DNA of 64,000 nucleotides from Elusimicrobiales bacterium (GCA_028688015.1 JAQTZB010000004.1:124001-188000); one strand, 5' to 3'; positions 41,681 to 51,377 are shown, numbered from the stretch's first letter. The notes: a model not told the origin generated them from the letters alone. Made by a program: numbers and translations.

Positions 41681-42364
41681 TCAAAATACTTCGAGTTTCC
41701 CGGCCGAGTCCAGCCAGTACAGCTCTTTGCGCGTGATGCGCCTGAAAACGGGTTTGCCGCCGCTCATCAGCTCCGCCACGGTCTCCGGCTTGACGTTCTT
41801 GCCGGGCGCCAGGCGCAGCGTCAGCTTCAGCAGCGCGGCGGCCGGGTCGTACGAGGCCGACAGCACCGGGCCCCGCGCGTCCAGCGTCTTCTTCTCGCCG
41901 GAAGGTTTCACCCTCTCCCACGGCAGCTCCTTCAGGGCCATGAAGGCGTCCACGGCCGCGTCCGCGAAGCCGGCCGGGAACTCTCCCTCGAGGAAGAACT
42001 CCGCGGCGTTCACCGCGGCCTCTATCGAAGGGAAGAACACCGGGATGCGGCGCGCCGACAGCAGCCGGAAGCGGTCGTCGTCGAGAGGCCGGATCTTCTC
42101 CGCGGCCGCCTCGTCCCTGGCGAACTCCTCCAGGTAGAGGTCGGCGTATTCGCAGAGGCTCTCGTGTCCCACGGAGACCGCGGGGCCGAACGCCATCTTA
42201 GGCGTTGCGCCGCCGGCGCCCTTCGCGGGCCAGAACTTCAGGCCGCACGCGGCCGCGCGGCCGCGCAGGATCTTCAGCTGCTCCAGGTGGCTCAGGTCCT
42301 TCGCCGCGGCGAGCCGCGCGAACTTGAGCCTGATGCGTGACTTGGGGCCTTCGTTCATGATCAC
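41681..42364 (-). CDS. TIGR03936/DUF2344 family, radical-SAM-linked protein
   Basis: 227 residues. The family start KFARLAAAKDLSHLEQLKILRGRAAACGLKFWPAKG...PKMAFGPAVSVGHESLCEYADLYL is clear (usual SHLD, GFNPHPKISFA-PLPVG-ESxxEY). These proteins are encoded with or fused to a B12-binding radical SAM enzyme and lie next to rng/rplU in many genomes; their function is unknown. Here no radical SAM partner adjoins. Start overlaps the rodA stop by 4 bases; a second ATG two codons on is possible. Confidence 0.85.
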   Translation of the reverse strand: MIMNEGPKSRIRLKFARLAAAKDLSHLEQLKILRGRAAACGLKFWPAKGAGGATPKMAFGPAVSVGHESLCEYADLYLEEFARDEAAAEKIRPLDDDRFRLLSARRIPVFFPSIEAAVNAAEFFLEGEFPAGFADAAVDAFMALKELPWERVKPSGEKKTLDARGPVLSASYDPAAALLKLTLRLAPGKNVKPETVAELMSGGKPVFRRITRKELYWLDSAGKLEVF

Positions 42365-43701
42365 ACCAGCGCGTACCGGCGCGCGTAAACCGACTCGGCT
42401 ATGCCGATGGCGGCCAGCGTGGCCACCAGGTTGGAGCCGCCGTAAGAGACCAGCGGCAGCGGCACGCCCGCCACCGGGGTGAGCCCCAGCAGCATGCCGA
42501 AATTCATGCAGAAATAGACCAAGAACATCCCGAAGATGCCGCAGTTAACCAGGTAGCCGAAGCGGTCGCGCGCGAGGCGCGCTCCCTGCATGATACGCCG
42601 CAGCAGCAGCGCGTAGAGGCCGGTCACCAGCGCCATGCCCCAGAACCCCATCTCCTCTCCGACTACGGCGAGGATGAAATCCGTGTGCCGCTCGGGCACG
42701 AAGCCCAGCCGCGACTGCGTCCCCGAAAAGATCCCGCGCCCGAAAATGCCGCCCGAGCCTATGGCGATGCGCGCCTGCAGCAGGTTGTAGCCCGCCCCCC
42801 GCGGGTCCGTCTCCGGCGAAAGGAAGACCTCCAGCCGCTTCTGCTGGTAGTCCTTCATCTGGTTCTTCACCAGCACGCCGGAGAAGAAGCCCAGGATCAG
42901 CACCAGGGCCGCTCCGGCGAAGTAGACGCCGGACACGTTGGCGTAGAGCTGCACCGAGAGACGCCAGAGCACCCAGAAGCCGAAGACAGCGCCGGCCACA
43001 AAAATGGAAGCGCTGAGCCAGGAATCACTCAGGCGGAAAAAGTAGCCCACGAGCGGGTTATCGAGCAGCTCCGGGTTCAGCGAGATGACGCTCCAGAGCA
43101 CCGGGAACAACCCCGAGATCAGGCCGTAGCCGACGATGATGGCGAGGTGGAAGACGCTGGCCCCGGCGGCGAACAGCATCAGCAGCGCGATCGGGAAGGT
43201 CAGCAGGATGGCGGAGAAGTCGGGCTGCTTGATCAGCAGCAGGAACACCGGCACGCACAGCGCGAAGGCGCCGAGCACGGTCTGCAGTTCGCGGATCTTG
43301 CCCATGCGCTTGTCGAGGAAATTGGCGAGCACCAGGATCAGGCCCAGGCGGGCGAACTCGGACGGCTGGATAGAGAAGAACGGCAGGCGGTACCAGGAGC
43401 GGGCGCCCTTGTCCACCACGCCGAAGATCAGCACGCCCACGAGGGCAGCCAGGATGAAGCCGTAGACGAATTTCCACTGGTCCTGATAGACCTGATAGTT
43501 CAGGCTCCACGCCGCGGCGAAAGCCATAAGCGCCAGCGGGATCGCGATCAGCTGCACGCGGATGATGCGGGCCTGCTGGGGCAGCACGGCCACCGACGAG
43601 AAGATGGCGACGGTCCCGATGGCCAGCAGGGCCATCGCGGCCAGGAAGAGGGCCCAGTCCACGCGGCTTTTCCTGAGGCCGGTCCCGGGGGAGAGGGTCA
43701 T
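42361..43701 (-). CDS. rodA: SEDS peptidoglycan polymerase RodA
   Basis: Polymerises glycan strands during cell elongation with PBP2. A polytopic membrane protein (about 10-12 helices), 446 residues. SEDS signatures: RSWYRLPFFSIQPSEFARLGLIL, LLLIKQPDFSAILLTF (essential Asp), GFVPERHTDFILAVVGEEMGFWG, and GLTPVAGVPLPLVSYGGSN. A larger central loop (about residues 210-280, GYFFRLSDSWLSASIFVAG...) than in E. coli adds extra helices. It overlaps both neighbours by 4 bases. Confidence 0.96.
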   Translation of the reverse strand: MTLSPGTGLRKSRVDWALFLAAMALLAIGTVAIFSSVAVLPQQARIIRVQLIAIPLALMAFAAAWSLNYQVYQDQWKFVYGFILAALVGVLIFGVVDKGARSWYRLPFFSIQPSEFARLGLILVLANFLDKRMGKIRELQTVLGAFALCVPVFLLLIKQPDFSAILLTFPIALLMLFAAGASVFHLAIIVGYGLISGLFPVLWSVISLNPELLDNPLVGYFFRLSDSWLSASIFVAGAVFGFWVLWRLSVQLYANVSGVYFAGAALVLILGFFSGVLVKNQMKDYQQKRLEVFLSPETDPRGAGYNLLQARIAIGSGGIFGRGIFSGTQSRLGFVPERHTDFILAVVGEEMGFWGMALVTGLYALLLRRIMQGARLARDRFGYLVNCGIFGMFLVYFCMNFGMLLGLTPVAGVPLPLVSYGGSNLVATLAAIGIAESVYARRYALV

Positions 43702-45551
43702 CTCGCCACCCCCCTGGCCGCGGGCCGCAGGACGGCGGCGGGCAGGTGCGGCAGTTCCGGCCCCTCCGGCTTCGCCGCCGCGGCTTTCAGGTCGCTGCGC
43801 AACACGGCTTCTATCACGGCCTTGGCTATGGGCGCGGCCGCCGAAGCGCCGTGCTCGCCGTGCTCCACGAGAACGGCCACGGCCACTTTGGAAGGCTGGT
43901 TATTGACGGTGGCGTAGGCTACGAACCACGCGTGGTCCTTGCCCTGCGGGTTCTGGGCCGTGCCGGTCTTGCCGTAAATTTCCGCGCCGGAGATCTTGGC
44001 GGCCTGGCCGGTGCCCTCCAGCACGACGCTGTGCAGGCCTTCGCGGATCAGCGCCCAGGTAGAATCTTTGAGCTGCACCCGGCTGAGCACCTCGGGCTCG
44101 TTCTTCAGGATCTGGACGCCGTCGCTCTTAACGATGCGGTCCACGTAGAAGGGGCGGTGGAAGACGCCGCCGTTGGCTACGGCCGCTATCTCTCCTGCGG
44201 CCTGCATCGGCGTCATCAGCGTCTCGCCCTGGCCGATGGCCAGGTTCAGCGTGTCGCCGATGAACCAGTAGCTCTTCTTCGCCGCGCGCTGGCTGGGACC
44301 GAACACGTTGCCCGTCCTTTCCTCCGGCAGGGCTATGCCGGAAGCCTTGCCCAGACGGAAAGCGCGCGCGTACTTCTCTATGTTCAGGGCGCCCGCCCGC
44401 TGCCCGCTGACGTAGAAGTAGACGTCGCAGGAATTGGCCAGGCCGGTTATGAAATCCACCTGGCCGTGCCCCTTTTTCTGCCAGCACTTGAAAACGCGGC
44501 TGCCGGCGTCGTAATAGCCGGGGCAGAAGACCTTTTCATCCGGGCGCACCCGGCCGGACTCCAGGATGGCCGCGGCGGTGATGATCTTGTAGATTGAGCC
44601 GGGCGGGTAAGAGCCCTGCAGCGCCACGTTGAACTCCGGCAGGATCTTGCCGGCCGGCAGGCCCTCCCGCTCCGAGCCCGACAGCACGAACATGTTGGGG
44701 TCGTAGTCTGGCATCGAGGCGAAGGCCAGCACCGCGCCGGTGCGCGGGTCCAGCGCCACCACCGCGCCCTTGCCGCTGACGGACTTCTGCAGCCCTTCCT
44801 CGGCCGCGGCCTGCGCTTTGGAATCTATCGTCAGGAAGATGTCGGCGCCGGGCACCCACTTGCGGCTCTCCAGCACCCGGTTGAGCTTGCCGCGGGAATC
44901 TACCTCGAGGTAGATGCCGCCGTCTTTGCCCTTGAGCTCGCGCTCGTACATCTTTTCCAGCCCGGCCTTGCCGAGGCGGGAATCCATAGAGTAGTTCTTG
45001 TCCTTGGAGCGGGCGGCCCAGTCCTTGGCGTCCATCTTGCCGATGTAGCCGACAAGGTGGCTCAGGTACGCCCCGAACGGGTAGTAGCGCCGCGCCTCTA
45101 CGATAATATCCACTCCCGGGTAGATCGCCTTCAGTTCGGAGAGCGCCAGCATGATCCTGGGCGGCAGGTTCTCGGCCAGGCGCACCGGCTTCTCGCGCGA
45201 GGCGGCCTTGTAGAGGGCGCGCCGCAGGTCCTCGAAATCCGCCCCCAGGGGCTTTGCCAGCGCGCGGGCCATGCGGTCCGTCTCGGGCGTGCTCTTGGCG
45301 TGGCCGGGGAAATAGATGAGGCTGAACGAGGGCTTGCTGGTGGCAATGGCCGTCTCGTCGGAGGAAAAGATGCGGCCGCGGGGGGCCGCCTGCGCTATCA
45401 CCTGCGTGCGGTTCTTCTCGGCGATCTCGCGGTAATGCGCCCCGCCCAGCACCTGCAGGTTCACGAGGCGCAGGATGAAGAGCACCGCCGCGGCGTAGGC
45501 CAGCACCCAGAGAAGTTCCAGCCTTTGGTTCGGGGTCTGGCGGTCCATCAT
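43698..45551 (-). CDS. mrdA: Penicillin-binding protein 2 (elongation transpeptidase)
   Basis: Class B PBP, 617 residues, single N-terminal membrane helix (~12-32), pedestal domain with PRGRIFSSDE, transpeptidase with S-x-x-K at S319/K322 (PPGSIYKI), second motif S-C-D at 374-376, and KTG at 528-530 (YGKTGTAQ). The C-terminal ~35 residues are Pro/Ala-rich. It partners with RodA next door. It overlaps mreD by 4 bases. Confidence 0.97.
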   Translation of the reverse strand: MMDRQTPNQRLELLWVLAYAAAVLFILRLVNLQVLGGAHYREIAEKNRTQVIAQAAPRGRIFSSDETAIATSKPSFSLIYFPGHAKSTPETDRMARALAKPLGADFEDLRRALYKAASREKPVRLAENLPPRIMLALSELKAIYPGVDIIVEARRYYPFGAYLSHLVGYIGKMDAKDWAARSKDKNYSMDSRLGKAGLEKMYERELKGKDGGIYLEVDSRGKLNRVLESRKWVPGADIFLTIDSKAQAAAEEGLQKSVSGKGAVVALDPRTGAVLAFASMPDYDPNMFVLSGSEREGLPAGKILPEFNVALQGSYPPGSIYKIITAAAILESGRVRPDEKVFCPGYYDAGSRVFKCWQKKGHGQVDFITGLANSCDVYFYVSGQRAGALNIEKYARAFRLGKASGIALPEERTGNVFGPSQRAAKKSYWFIGDTLNLAIGQGETLMTPMQAAGEIAAVANGGVFHRPFYVDRIVKSDGVQILKNEPEVLSRVQLKDSTWALIREGLHSVVLEGTGQAAKISGAEIYGKTGTAQNPQGKDHAWFVAYATVNNQPSKVAVAVLVEHGEHGASAAAPIAKAVIEAVLRSDLKAAAAKPEGPELPHLPAAVLRPAARGVAR

Positions 45552-46027
45552 AGGACCCCGAACCTCCGCTTGGCCCAGTAAAACACCTGGAACACCACCG
45601 GCACGGCCAGCGCGTTCAGGAACGGTTCAGCGAGGAAGATCTTCAGCCCGGTGGGGTTGATGCGCGCGAAGGCGAGGCTCAGCCCCCCGTAGAAGAGCAT
45701 GGAGAGCCAGGAGAGCGAGACCGCGGCCACGAGCTGGGAGAAGAGGCTGTCCATGTCGAAATGCTTCTTCACCACGGAGACCGCGTAGGCCATCAGCGTG
45801 TAGGTCAGCGCCCACCCGCCGAAGACACTGACGCCGAGCATGTCGGCGTAAAGGCCCAGGGCGAAGCCCCAGGCTATGCCCTTGACCGGACCGGAGAGGA
45901 TAGCCGCGGCCAGCGCGGCGGCGAAGATGAAGTTGGGCGCCAGGCCGAAGAAGGTCAGGTTCTGCGTCCACCACCAGTACAGCGTGCCGGTGCCCAGGTA
46001 GAGAAGCACTTCGAAGATGATGCTCAT
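45548..46027 (-). CDS. mreD: Rod shape-determining protein MreD
   Basis: 159 residues with five or six hydrophobic helices; the family is poorly conserved, and identification rests on size, topology, the segment IAWGFALGLYADMLGVSVFGGWALTYTLMAY (usual G-x-x-G-L-x-x-D), and position between mreC and mrdA. It links MreC to the synthesis complex. Overlaps of 4 bases with both neighbours. Confidence 0.9.
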   Translation of the reverse strand: MSIIFEVLLYLGTGTLYWWWTQNLTFFGLAPNFIFAAALAAAILSGPVKGIAWGFALGLYADMLGVSVFGGWALTYTLMAYAVSVVKKHFDMDSLFSQLVAAVSLSWLSMLFYGGLSLAFARINPTGLKIFLAEPFLNALAVPVVFQVFYWAKRRFGVL

Positions 46028-46881
46028 TCTTCGGCCCCCTTCAGGGCGGACAAGTCCTGCGGCAGGTGGCGCCGGACCACGAAAACTTCCTTCAGGGTGT
46101 TGACGTTGACCGCCGGCGTAACGTCAGCCGTGATGAAATTCATGAAAGACTCGCGCGGGTAGAGCTTGGTGACCCTGCCCACCGGCACGCCGGCGGGGAA
46201 CAGCAGGCCGCCCGGGGCGGTGACCAGCTCGGCGCCCTCGGCCAGCGCAGCCTCCTCCGGCACGTAGTTCATCTTCAGCAGCCAGGTGCCCTTGCCCTCC
46301 ACCAGCGCCTCCAGCCCGGCCGGCGCTATCGCGCAGACGGCCGAGGCCGCGGCGTTGGTCAGCAGCAGCACCTTGGAAAATTTGGGATAGACTTCGAAGA
46401 CGCGCCCGGCGAGACCCGCCCGCTCGCCCTGCATGCCGAGCACCGTGTCGTTCACCTGGATGCCGTCGTCGGAGCCTTTGTCGATGAAGAAGGAGCCGTA
46501 CCAGTCGGAAGGCGTCTTGTTGACCACCCGGGCCCACGAACCGGCCCAGGGCAGCGAGCGGGAAAGGCGCATTTCCCTGGAGAGGCGCTCGTTCTCGGCC
46601 ACCATGACGGCCGAGTTCTGGAGGCTGATCTCCAGGTCCTTCACCCGCGCCTTCAGCGCGCGGTTCTCCTGGTCGGTCTCGAGCAGGGCGACGAAATTAG
46701 CCGGCACGTTGCGGATGAAATGGCCGTATTTAGCCCCGTAATGGAGCGAGGGATAGAGGCTGTAGCTGACTGCGATGCGCCCGGTATGGGCCAGTTTGGA
46801 GGCGGGAAACAGCAACAGGAGGACCGACAGTACGGCGAAGAATACTAAAGCGTAATTGGCTGCGTCTTTCTCTCTGCTCAT
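46024..46881 (-). CDS. mreC: Rod shape-determining protein MreC
   Basis: 285 residues: one N-terminal membrane helix (~10-30), a coiled coil (~65-105, DQENRALKARVKDLEISLQ) and a periplasmic double-beta-barrel (SWARVVNKTPSDWYGSFFIDKGSDDGIQVNDTVLG, LLTNAAASAVCAI). Forms the periplasmic scaffold that activates PBP2. The gap to mreB is 52 bases with a short C6/G6 hairpin (46918-46933). Confidence 0.95.
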   Translation of the reverse strand: MSREKDAANYALVFFAVLSVLLLLFPASKLAHTGRIAVSYSLYPSLHYGAKYGHFIRNVPANFVALLETDQENRALKARVKDLEISLQNSAVMVAENERLSREMRLSRSLPWAGSWARVVNKTPSDWYGSFFIDKGSDDGIQVNDTVLGMQGERAGLAGRVFEVYPKFSKVLLLTNAAASAVCAIAPAGLEALVEGKGTWLLKMNYVPEEAALAEGAELVTAPGGLLFPAGVPVGRVTKLYPRESFMNFITADVTPAVNVNTLKEVFVVRRHLPQDLSALKGAEE

Positions 46882-46933
46882 CGCCTGTGGCCCCGTTGGC
46901 CCCGCCTGAAAGACAGCCCCCCCTTGCGGGGGG

Positions 46934-47971
46934 TCAGCTGCGGTACGAACTCAGGAATTCGGGGCGCTGGATCTTGTCCAGCTCTTCGAGGTATTTACCG
47001 CAGCCAAGGGCGACACAGCTTAAAGGATCGGCGGCACGGTGGACGGGCAGTTCTGTCTCCTGCCGGATAAGCTCGGGGAAGCCGCGCAGCAGCGAACCGC
47101 CGCCGGCCAGCACCATGCCGCGGTCCACCAGGTCCGAAGAAAGTTCGGGCGGGGTGGCCTCCAGCACCTGCTTGATCACGTCCACTATGAGCTGGACAGG
47201 CTCCATCAGGGCCTGCCGTATCTCTTCCGAAGTAACGAGAATCGTCTTGGGCAGGCCCTTGGCCTGGTCCCTGCCCTTGACCTCAATGGTCTTTTCTTCT
47301 TTAAGCGGGAAAACCGATCCTATCTGTATCTTAACTTCTTCAGCGGTAGTTTCACCTATAACAAGATTGTGCTTGCGCCGGAAATACTGCACGATGCAGT
47401 CGTCCATCTCGTCGCCGGCCACGTCGAGGGACTTCGCCACCACCATGCCGCCGAGGGAAATGACCGCCACCTCGGTGGTGCCGCCGCCGATGTCGCAGAT
47501 CATGCTGGCGTGCGGCTCGGCCACCGGCAGGTCGGACCCTATGGCGGCCGCCATCGGCTCTTCTATCAGCTGCACTTCGCGGGCGCCGGCCTGCTCGGCC
47601 GACTCCTGCACGGCGCGCTTCTCCACTTCCGTTATGCCGGAAGGGATGCCTATCACTATGCGGGGGTGCAGCAGGCTGCGCCTGTTATGCACCTTGCGGA
47701 TGAAATACTTTATCAGCTCCTGCGTGAGCTCGAAGTCGGCTATCACGCCGTTGCGCAGCGGGCGCACGGCTACTATGCCCGAAGGGGTGCGGCCCAGCAT
47801 CAGCTTGGCCTCGCTGCCCACGGCGAGCACCTTCCGCCTGTTCTTGTCTATCGCCACCACTGACGGCTCACGCAGCACGATCCCCTTGCCCTTGACGTAG
47901 ACGAGGGTGTTCGCGGTGCCGAGGTCGATGCCGATATCGTTAGAGAACAGGCTGAAGAAATAGTCGAACAT
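46934..47971 (-). CDS. mreB: Rod shape-determining actin homologue MreB
   Basis: 345 residues. Actin-fold phosphate 1 loop [20 protein letters not shown], phosphate 2 [17 protein letters not shown], adenosine loop [17 protein letters not shown]. The N-terminal amphipathic [11 protein letters not shown] fits membrane binding. It starts only four bases after the rplQ stop, so it appears to be translated from the same message as the ribosomal genes. First gene of the shape cluster mreB-mreC-mreD-mrdA-rodA. Confidence 0.98.
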   Translation of the reverse strand: MFDYFFSLFSNDIGIDLGTANTLVYVKGKGIVLREPSVVAIDKNRRKVLAVGSEAKLMLGRTPSGIVAVRPLRNGVIADFELTQELIKYFIRKVHNRRSLLHPRIVIGIPSGITEVEKRAVQESAEQAGAREVQLIEEPMAAAIGSDLPVAEPHASMICDIGGGTTEVAVISLGGMVVAKSLDVAGDEMDDCIVQYFRRKHNLVIGETTAEEVKIQIGSVFPLKEEKTIEVKGRDQAKGLPKTILVTSEEIRQALMEPVQLIVDVIKQVLEATPPELSSDLVDRGMVLAGGGSLLRGFPELIRQETELPVHRAADPLSCVALGCGKYLEELDKIQRPEFLSSYRS

Positions 47972-47975
47972 TGTT

Positions 47976-48317
47976 TTAGACCAGTTTCACCAGCGCCGTT
48001 TCGGTGGCGTCGCCGCGGCGCATGCCGAGCTTGAGGATGCGGGTGAAGCCGCCGGGGCGCTCTTTGTAGCGCGGGGCGAGCACGTCGAAGACCTTGTGGT
48101 AGACCACCTTGTCCTTGATGACGCGGCGCACTTCTACGTGGCGGCCGTTCTTGGCGTCGGCGATCACGCGCTCCACCACGCGGCGGAGCTCCTTGGCCTT
48201 CATCAGCGTGGTCTCCACCTTTTCGTGCTGCAGCAGGCTGGTGGCCATGTTGGAGAACATCGCGCGGCGGTGCGAGCCGGTCTTGGAAAGTTTCCTTGCG
48301 CCTAAGTTTCTTATCAT
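47976..48317 (-). CDS. rplQ: 50S ribosomal protein L17
   Basis: 113 residues; the N-terminal [38 protein letters not shown]-type core is canonical. L17 sits near the polypeptide exit. It is normally the last gene of the alpha operon, but here mreB follows after four bases with no terminator. Confidence 0.97.
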   Translation of the reverse strand: MIRNLGARKLSKTGSHRRAMFSNMATSLLQHEKVETTLMKAKELRRVVERVIADAKNGRHVEVRRVIKDKVVYHKVFDVLAPRYKERPGGFTRILKLGMRRGDATETALVKLV

Positions 48318-48339
48318 AGCGGTTCCTTGAAATGCGGTA

Positions 48340-49317
48340 TTAGTCTTTCTTCGTCATGCCGAGACCGAGGCCCATTTCCTTGAGCTTTTCCTTGATCTCG
48401 TCGAGCGATTTCTGCCCGAAATTCTTTACGGCCAGCAGGTCGTCTTCGGTCTTGCCGACCAGCTCGCCTATCGTGCGGATGCCGGCCACCTTCAGGCAGT
48501 TGGAGGCGCGCGAGGAGAGTTCTATCATCTCCACGCCCTGCTCCAGCTTTGAGGCGTTCTCGCCGGCGGGCTCCTTCTTGGCTTCCTGGGCCTTGGCGGG
48601 CTCCTTGGCGGCCTCTTCGGCCGGGAGGAACGGCATGATCGAGCGGCGCAGCAGCGCGGCGGTGTTGGCCACGGCGTCGGAGGGCGTCGTCGTCCCGTCG
48701 GTCCAGACCTCGAGCACGAGCTTGTCGTAGTCGGTGCGCTGGCCCACGCGGGCGTTCTCCACCACGTAGTGCACTTTCTGGATCGGGGAGAAGATGGCGT
48801 CCATCGGGATGAACTCCATCGGGAGGTTCATGCGGGCGCGGATCTCGTCGGAAGTCAGGTAGCCGGAGCCCTTCGCGATCTCGAGCTCGGCTTCGAACTC
48901 GGCGCCGCTCTCGACGTGCGCCAGCACGAGGTCACGGTTGATGATCTCGACGTTGGCGTTCTCGCCGATGTCGGAGGCCTTCACCTCTTTCTTGCCCTTC
49001 ACGCTGATCAGCAGCGTCTCGGGGCCCTCGCCCTTCAGGCGCACGCGGAGCTTCTTGAGGTTCAGCACGATGTTGACCACGTCTTCCTGCACGCCGTTGA
49101 CGGCGGCGTATTCGTGACGCGCGCCCTTGATGCGCACGGCCACCACGGCCGCGCCCTCGAGGGAGGACAGCAGGATGCGGCGCAGCGAGTTGCCTATCGT
49201 GTGGCCGTAGCCCTTCTCGTAGGGCTCGGCAGTGAACTTCGCGTAGTTGTCGGTCTTCGTCTTGTCCTCGACGCTGAGCGTTTCGGGGATGACGAGCTGT
49301 TTGGTGAAAGTTGACAT
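48340..49317 (-). CDS. rpoA: DNA-directed RNA polymerase subunit alpha
   Basis: 325 residues. N-terminal assembly domain (EPYEKGYGHTIGNSLRRILLSSLEGAA, dimerisation and beta/beta' contact) to about 230, a Lys/Glu/Ala-rich linker (AAKEPAKAQEAKKEPAGE), and a C-terminal helix-hairpin domain (LSSRASNCLKVAGIRTIGELV, LAVKNFGQKSLDEIKEKL) for UP-element and activator contact. Placed between rpsD and rplQ as usual. Confidence 0.98.
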   Translation of the reverse strand: MSTFTKQLVIPETLSVEDKTKTDNYAKFTAEPYEKGYGHTIGNSLRRILLSSLEGAAVVAVRIKGARHEYAAVNGVQEDVVNIVLNLKKLRVRLKGEGPETLLISVKGKKEVKASDIGENANVEIINRDLVLAHVESGAEFEAELEIAKGSGYLTSDEIRARMNLPMEFIPMDAIFSPIQKVHYVVENARVGQRTDYDKLVLEVWTDGTTTPSDAVANTAALLRRSIMPFLPAEEAAKEPAKAQEAKKEPAGENASKLEQGVEMIELSSRASNCLKVAGIRTIGELVGKTEDDLLAVKNFGQKSLDEIKEKLKEMGLGLGMTKKD

Positions 49318-49332
49318 GCGTTAGAACCTCGC

Positions 49333-49980
49333 TTACTTGGAATAGAACTCTACGATGAGCTGCTCGTCGGCGGAGATGCTGGACTCCGCGCGGTCCGGCC
49401 AGCGCACCAGTTTGCCCTTCTTCGCGCCGGCGTCCCAGGAGAGGAAGCTCGGGCGGTGGGTGGTCTTGTCGGCGTGCTCGAGGCCCTGCTTGACCAGCGC
49501 GGTCTCCAGGGTCTTCGTCTTCGCCGGGTTGATCGAGATCTCGTCGCCGGGCTTCAGCATGGCGGACGGGATGGAGAGGCAGCGGCCGTTCACGCAGATG
49601 TGGCCGTGGTTCACCAGCTGGCGGGCGGCCTTCATCGACACGGCGTAGCCGAGGCGGCGCACGATGTTGTCGAGGCGCACTTCGAGGAAGCGGAGCAGCG
49701 CGGCGCCGGTCTGACCCTTGTCCTTGGAGGCCTTGGCGAAGAAGCGCTTGAACTGGGCTTCGGTCACCTGGGCGCTCAGGCGGGCTATCTGCTTCTCGCG
49801 CAGGTGTTTGCCGTAGTCCGACATCTTGTTGGGGCGGCCGCCGGGGGAGAAGCGCTTTTCCTTCTCGGCCCTCTGGGCTTTGTCCACCTGGCAGTTAGTG
49901 TGGCACTTGGTTCCCTTGAGGAACAGTTTCTGGCTGACTTTCGTGCATTTCTTGCAGCTGGGTCCGGTATATCTCGACAT
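49333..49980 (-). CDS. rpsD: 30S ribosomal protein S4 (zinc form)
   Basis: 215 residues. Four Cys (C9-x2-C12, C26-x3-C30 in SCKKCTKV...KCHTNC) mark the zinc-binding form. S4 RNA-binding domain RLDNIVRRLGYAVSMKAARQLVNHGHICVNGR. Primary assembly protein for the 16S 5' domain and an mRNA-entry helicase component. Confidence 0.97.
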   Translation of the reverse strand: MSRYTGPSCKKCTKVSQKLFLKGTKCHTNCQVDKAQRAEKEKRFSPGGRPNKMSDYGKHLREKQIARLSAQVTEAQFKRFFAKASKDKGQTGAALLRFLEVRLDNIVRRLGYAVSMKAARQLVNHGHICVNGRCLSIPSAMLKPGDEISINPAKTKTLETALVKQGLEHADKTTHRPSFLSWDAGAKKGKLVRWPDRAESSISADEQLIVEFYSK

Positions 49981-50013
49981 TTTAAAAGTCTCCTTCGAAT
50001 TTCTCTGTTGCTG

Positions 50014-50445
50014 TTAGACGCGGCGGGCTTTCGGGGGCCTGCAGCCGTTGTGCGGGATCGGGGTGACGTCCTTGATGGACACCACGTGGATGCCGCTCTG
50101 CGCCACGGCGCGGATCGCGGTCTCGCGGCCGGGGCCGGGGCCGCTGACGAACACCATGGCCTGGCGCACGCCGTACTCGGAGGCCTTGGCCGCCGCCTTG
50201 GAGGCGGTGATCTGGGCCGCGAAGGGGGTGCCCTTCTTGGTGCCGCGGAAACCGTTACCGCCGGAGGTGGACCAGGCTATCACGCCGCCCTTCTCGTCGG
50301 TAAAGGTTATGATCGTATTGTTGAAGGAGCAGTTGACGTACACGCGGGCGAACGCCACGGTGCGCACGCGGCGCCGGGGGGCCGCCTTCTGCTCGGGTTT
50401 CTTGGCCCCGTCCTGGGGCTGCGGGTTCTTGTTCTCTTCTGCCAT
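50014..50445 (-). CDS. rpsK: 30S ribosomal protein S11
   Basis: 143 residues; core [44 protein letters not shown] and C-terminal [18 protein letters not shown]. The first ~25 residues ([21 protein letters not shown]) are an extra Pro/Lys/Gln extension. S11 lines the platform near the Shine-Dalgarno helix. A short hairpin C6-GC/GC-G6 (50471-50490) lies in the gap to rpsM. Confidence 0.97.
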   Translation of the reverse strand: MAEENKNPQPQDGAKKPEQKAAPRRRVRTVAFARVYVNCSFNNTIITFTDEKGGVIAWSTSGGNGFRGTKKGTPFAAQITASKAAAKASEYGVRQAMVFVSGPGPGRETAIRAVAQSGIHVVSIKDVTPIPHNGCRPPKARRV

Positions 50446-50497
50446 ATTAAATCATCCTCCGTTTAGTTTGCCCCCCGCCCTCGCGGGGGGCCGGGCC

Positions 50498-50893
50498 TTA
50501 CTTGGCCGCTGCCGCGGCGGCTTTACCCGACGAACCCACGGTCCGTCTGCGGCCTCTGCGGGTGCGCCCGTTGGTGCGGGTGCGCTGCCCGCGGACGGGC
50601 AGGTTGCGGCGGTGCCTATAGCCGCGGTAGCTGTTGATCTCGACGTAGCGCTTCAGGTTCGCGGTGATCTCGCGGCGGAGCTCGCCTTCCACCTTGTACT
50701 CTTTCTGGATGGTGGTGTTCAGGAGACCTATCTGGTCCTCCGTGAGGTCCTTCACGCGCGTGTCGGGGCTGATCTGGGCGCTGAGGCCGGCCAGGATCTT
50801 CTTGGCTATCGGCCGGCCTATGCCAAAGACATAAGCCAAAGCGATGCTGATTTTTTTATCTCTCGGTAAGTCCACACCTGCTATACGTGCCAT
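50498..50893 (-). CDS. rpsM: 30S ribosomal protein S13
   Basis: 131 residues: [33 protein letters not shown] start, [38 protein letters not shown] end. The basic tail contacts tRNA; the protein forms head-to-50S bridges. Order rpmJ-rpsM-rpsK-rpsD is canonical. Ala-rich extreme C-terminus (AAAAAK). Confidence 0.97.
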   Translation of the reverse strand: MARIAGVDLPRDKKISIALAYVFGIGRPIAKKILAGLSAQISPDTRVKDLTEDQIGLLNTTIQKEYKVEGELRREITANLKRYVEINSYRGYRHRRNLPVRGQRTRTNGRTRRGRRRTVGSSGKAAAAAAK

Positions 50894-50957
50894 ACTTTCT
50901 CCTTAGGATGCTGCTGTGATCGGTCACCGGCGTCTCGCGCTGGTCACCAGCCCGGGC

Positions 50958-51071
50958 TCAGCCCTGGCGCTGCTTGTGGCGGGGGTCGCCGCAGATTACG
51001 CGGACGACGCCCTTGCGCTTGACGATCTTGCACTTTACGCAAATTTTCTTTACGCTCGCTCTGACTTTCAT
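50958..51071 (-). CDS. rpmJ: 50S ribosomal protein L36 (zinc form)
   Basis: 37 residues: [21 protein letters not shown]... with zinc ligands C11, C14, C27 and H32. Start ATG at 51071 with GGTGCT-AAGAGG-like sequence upstream; stop TGA at 50958-50960. Found between infA and rpsM, its usual place. It is short enough to be missed by length-filtered gene finding. Confidence 0.97.
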   Translation of the reverse strand: MKVRASVKKICVKCKIVKRKGVVRVICGDPRHKQRQG

Positions 51072-51124
51072 TGAAGCACCTCTTGCCTGTGGTTATGCCG
51101 CGCGGGCCTCGCCCGGGTTACGGC

Positions 51125-51346
51125 TTACTTTTCCCTGTAAACTATCCGGCCCTTGCTGAGATCGTAGGGCGAAAGCTCCATCTTCACCTTGTCGCCCGGG
51201 AGTATCTTGATGTGGTGGATGCGCATCTTGCCGGAAATGATACCCAGTATCGTCTTGCCCGGGGCGATCTCCACCTTGAAAGTGGCGTTCGGGAGGGATT
51301 CCTTAACGATGCCCTCCAGCTCTATTTTCTCGCTGTTTTCTGACAT
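51125..51346 (-). CDS. infA: Translation initiation factor IF-1
   Basis: 73-residue OB-fold protein: [67 protein letters not shown] (shown in parts: [28 protein letters not shown]). Binds the A site of the 30S subunit during initiation. Its own -10 box is 9 bases upstream, unlike most genes in the array. Confidence 0.97.
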   Translation of the reverse strand: MSENSEKIELEGIVKESLPNATFKVEIAPGKTILGIISGKMRIHHIKILPGDKVKMELSPYDLSKGRIVYREK

Positions 51347-51355
51347 ATTTTCTAT

Positions 51356-51361
51356 ATTATA
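51356..51361 (-). promoter_or_regulatory. -10 box of an internal infA promoter
   Basis: TATAAT (minus strand) in an AT-rich patch AGTATAATATAG, 9 bases before the infA ATG, in a 31-base gap after map. No convincing -35 hexamer. It suggests extra, short-leader transcription of infA and downstream genes. Confidence 0.5.
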
Positions 51362-51377
51362 CTAAATATTGGCCGCC

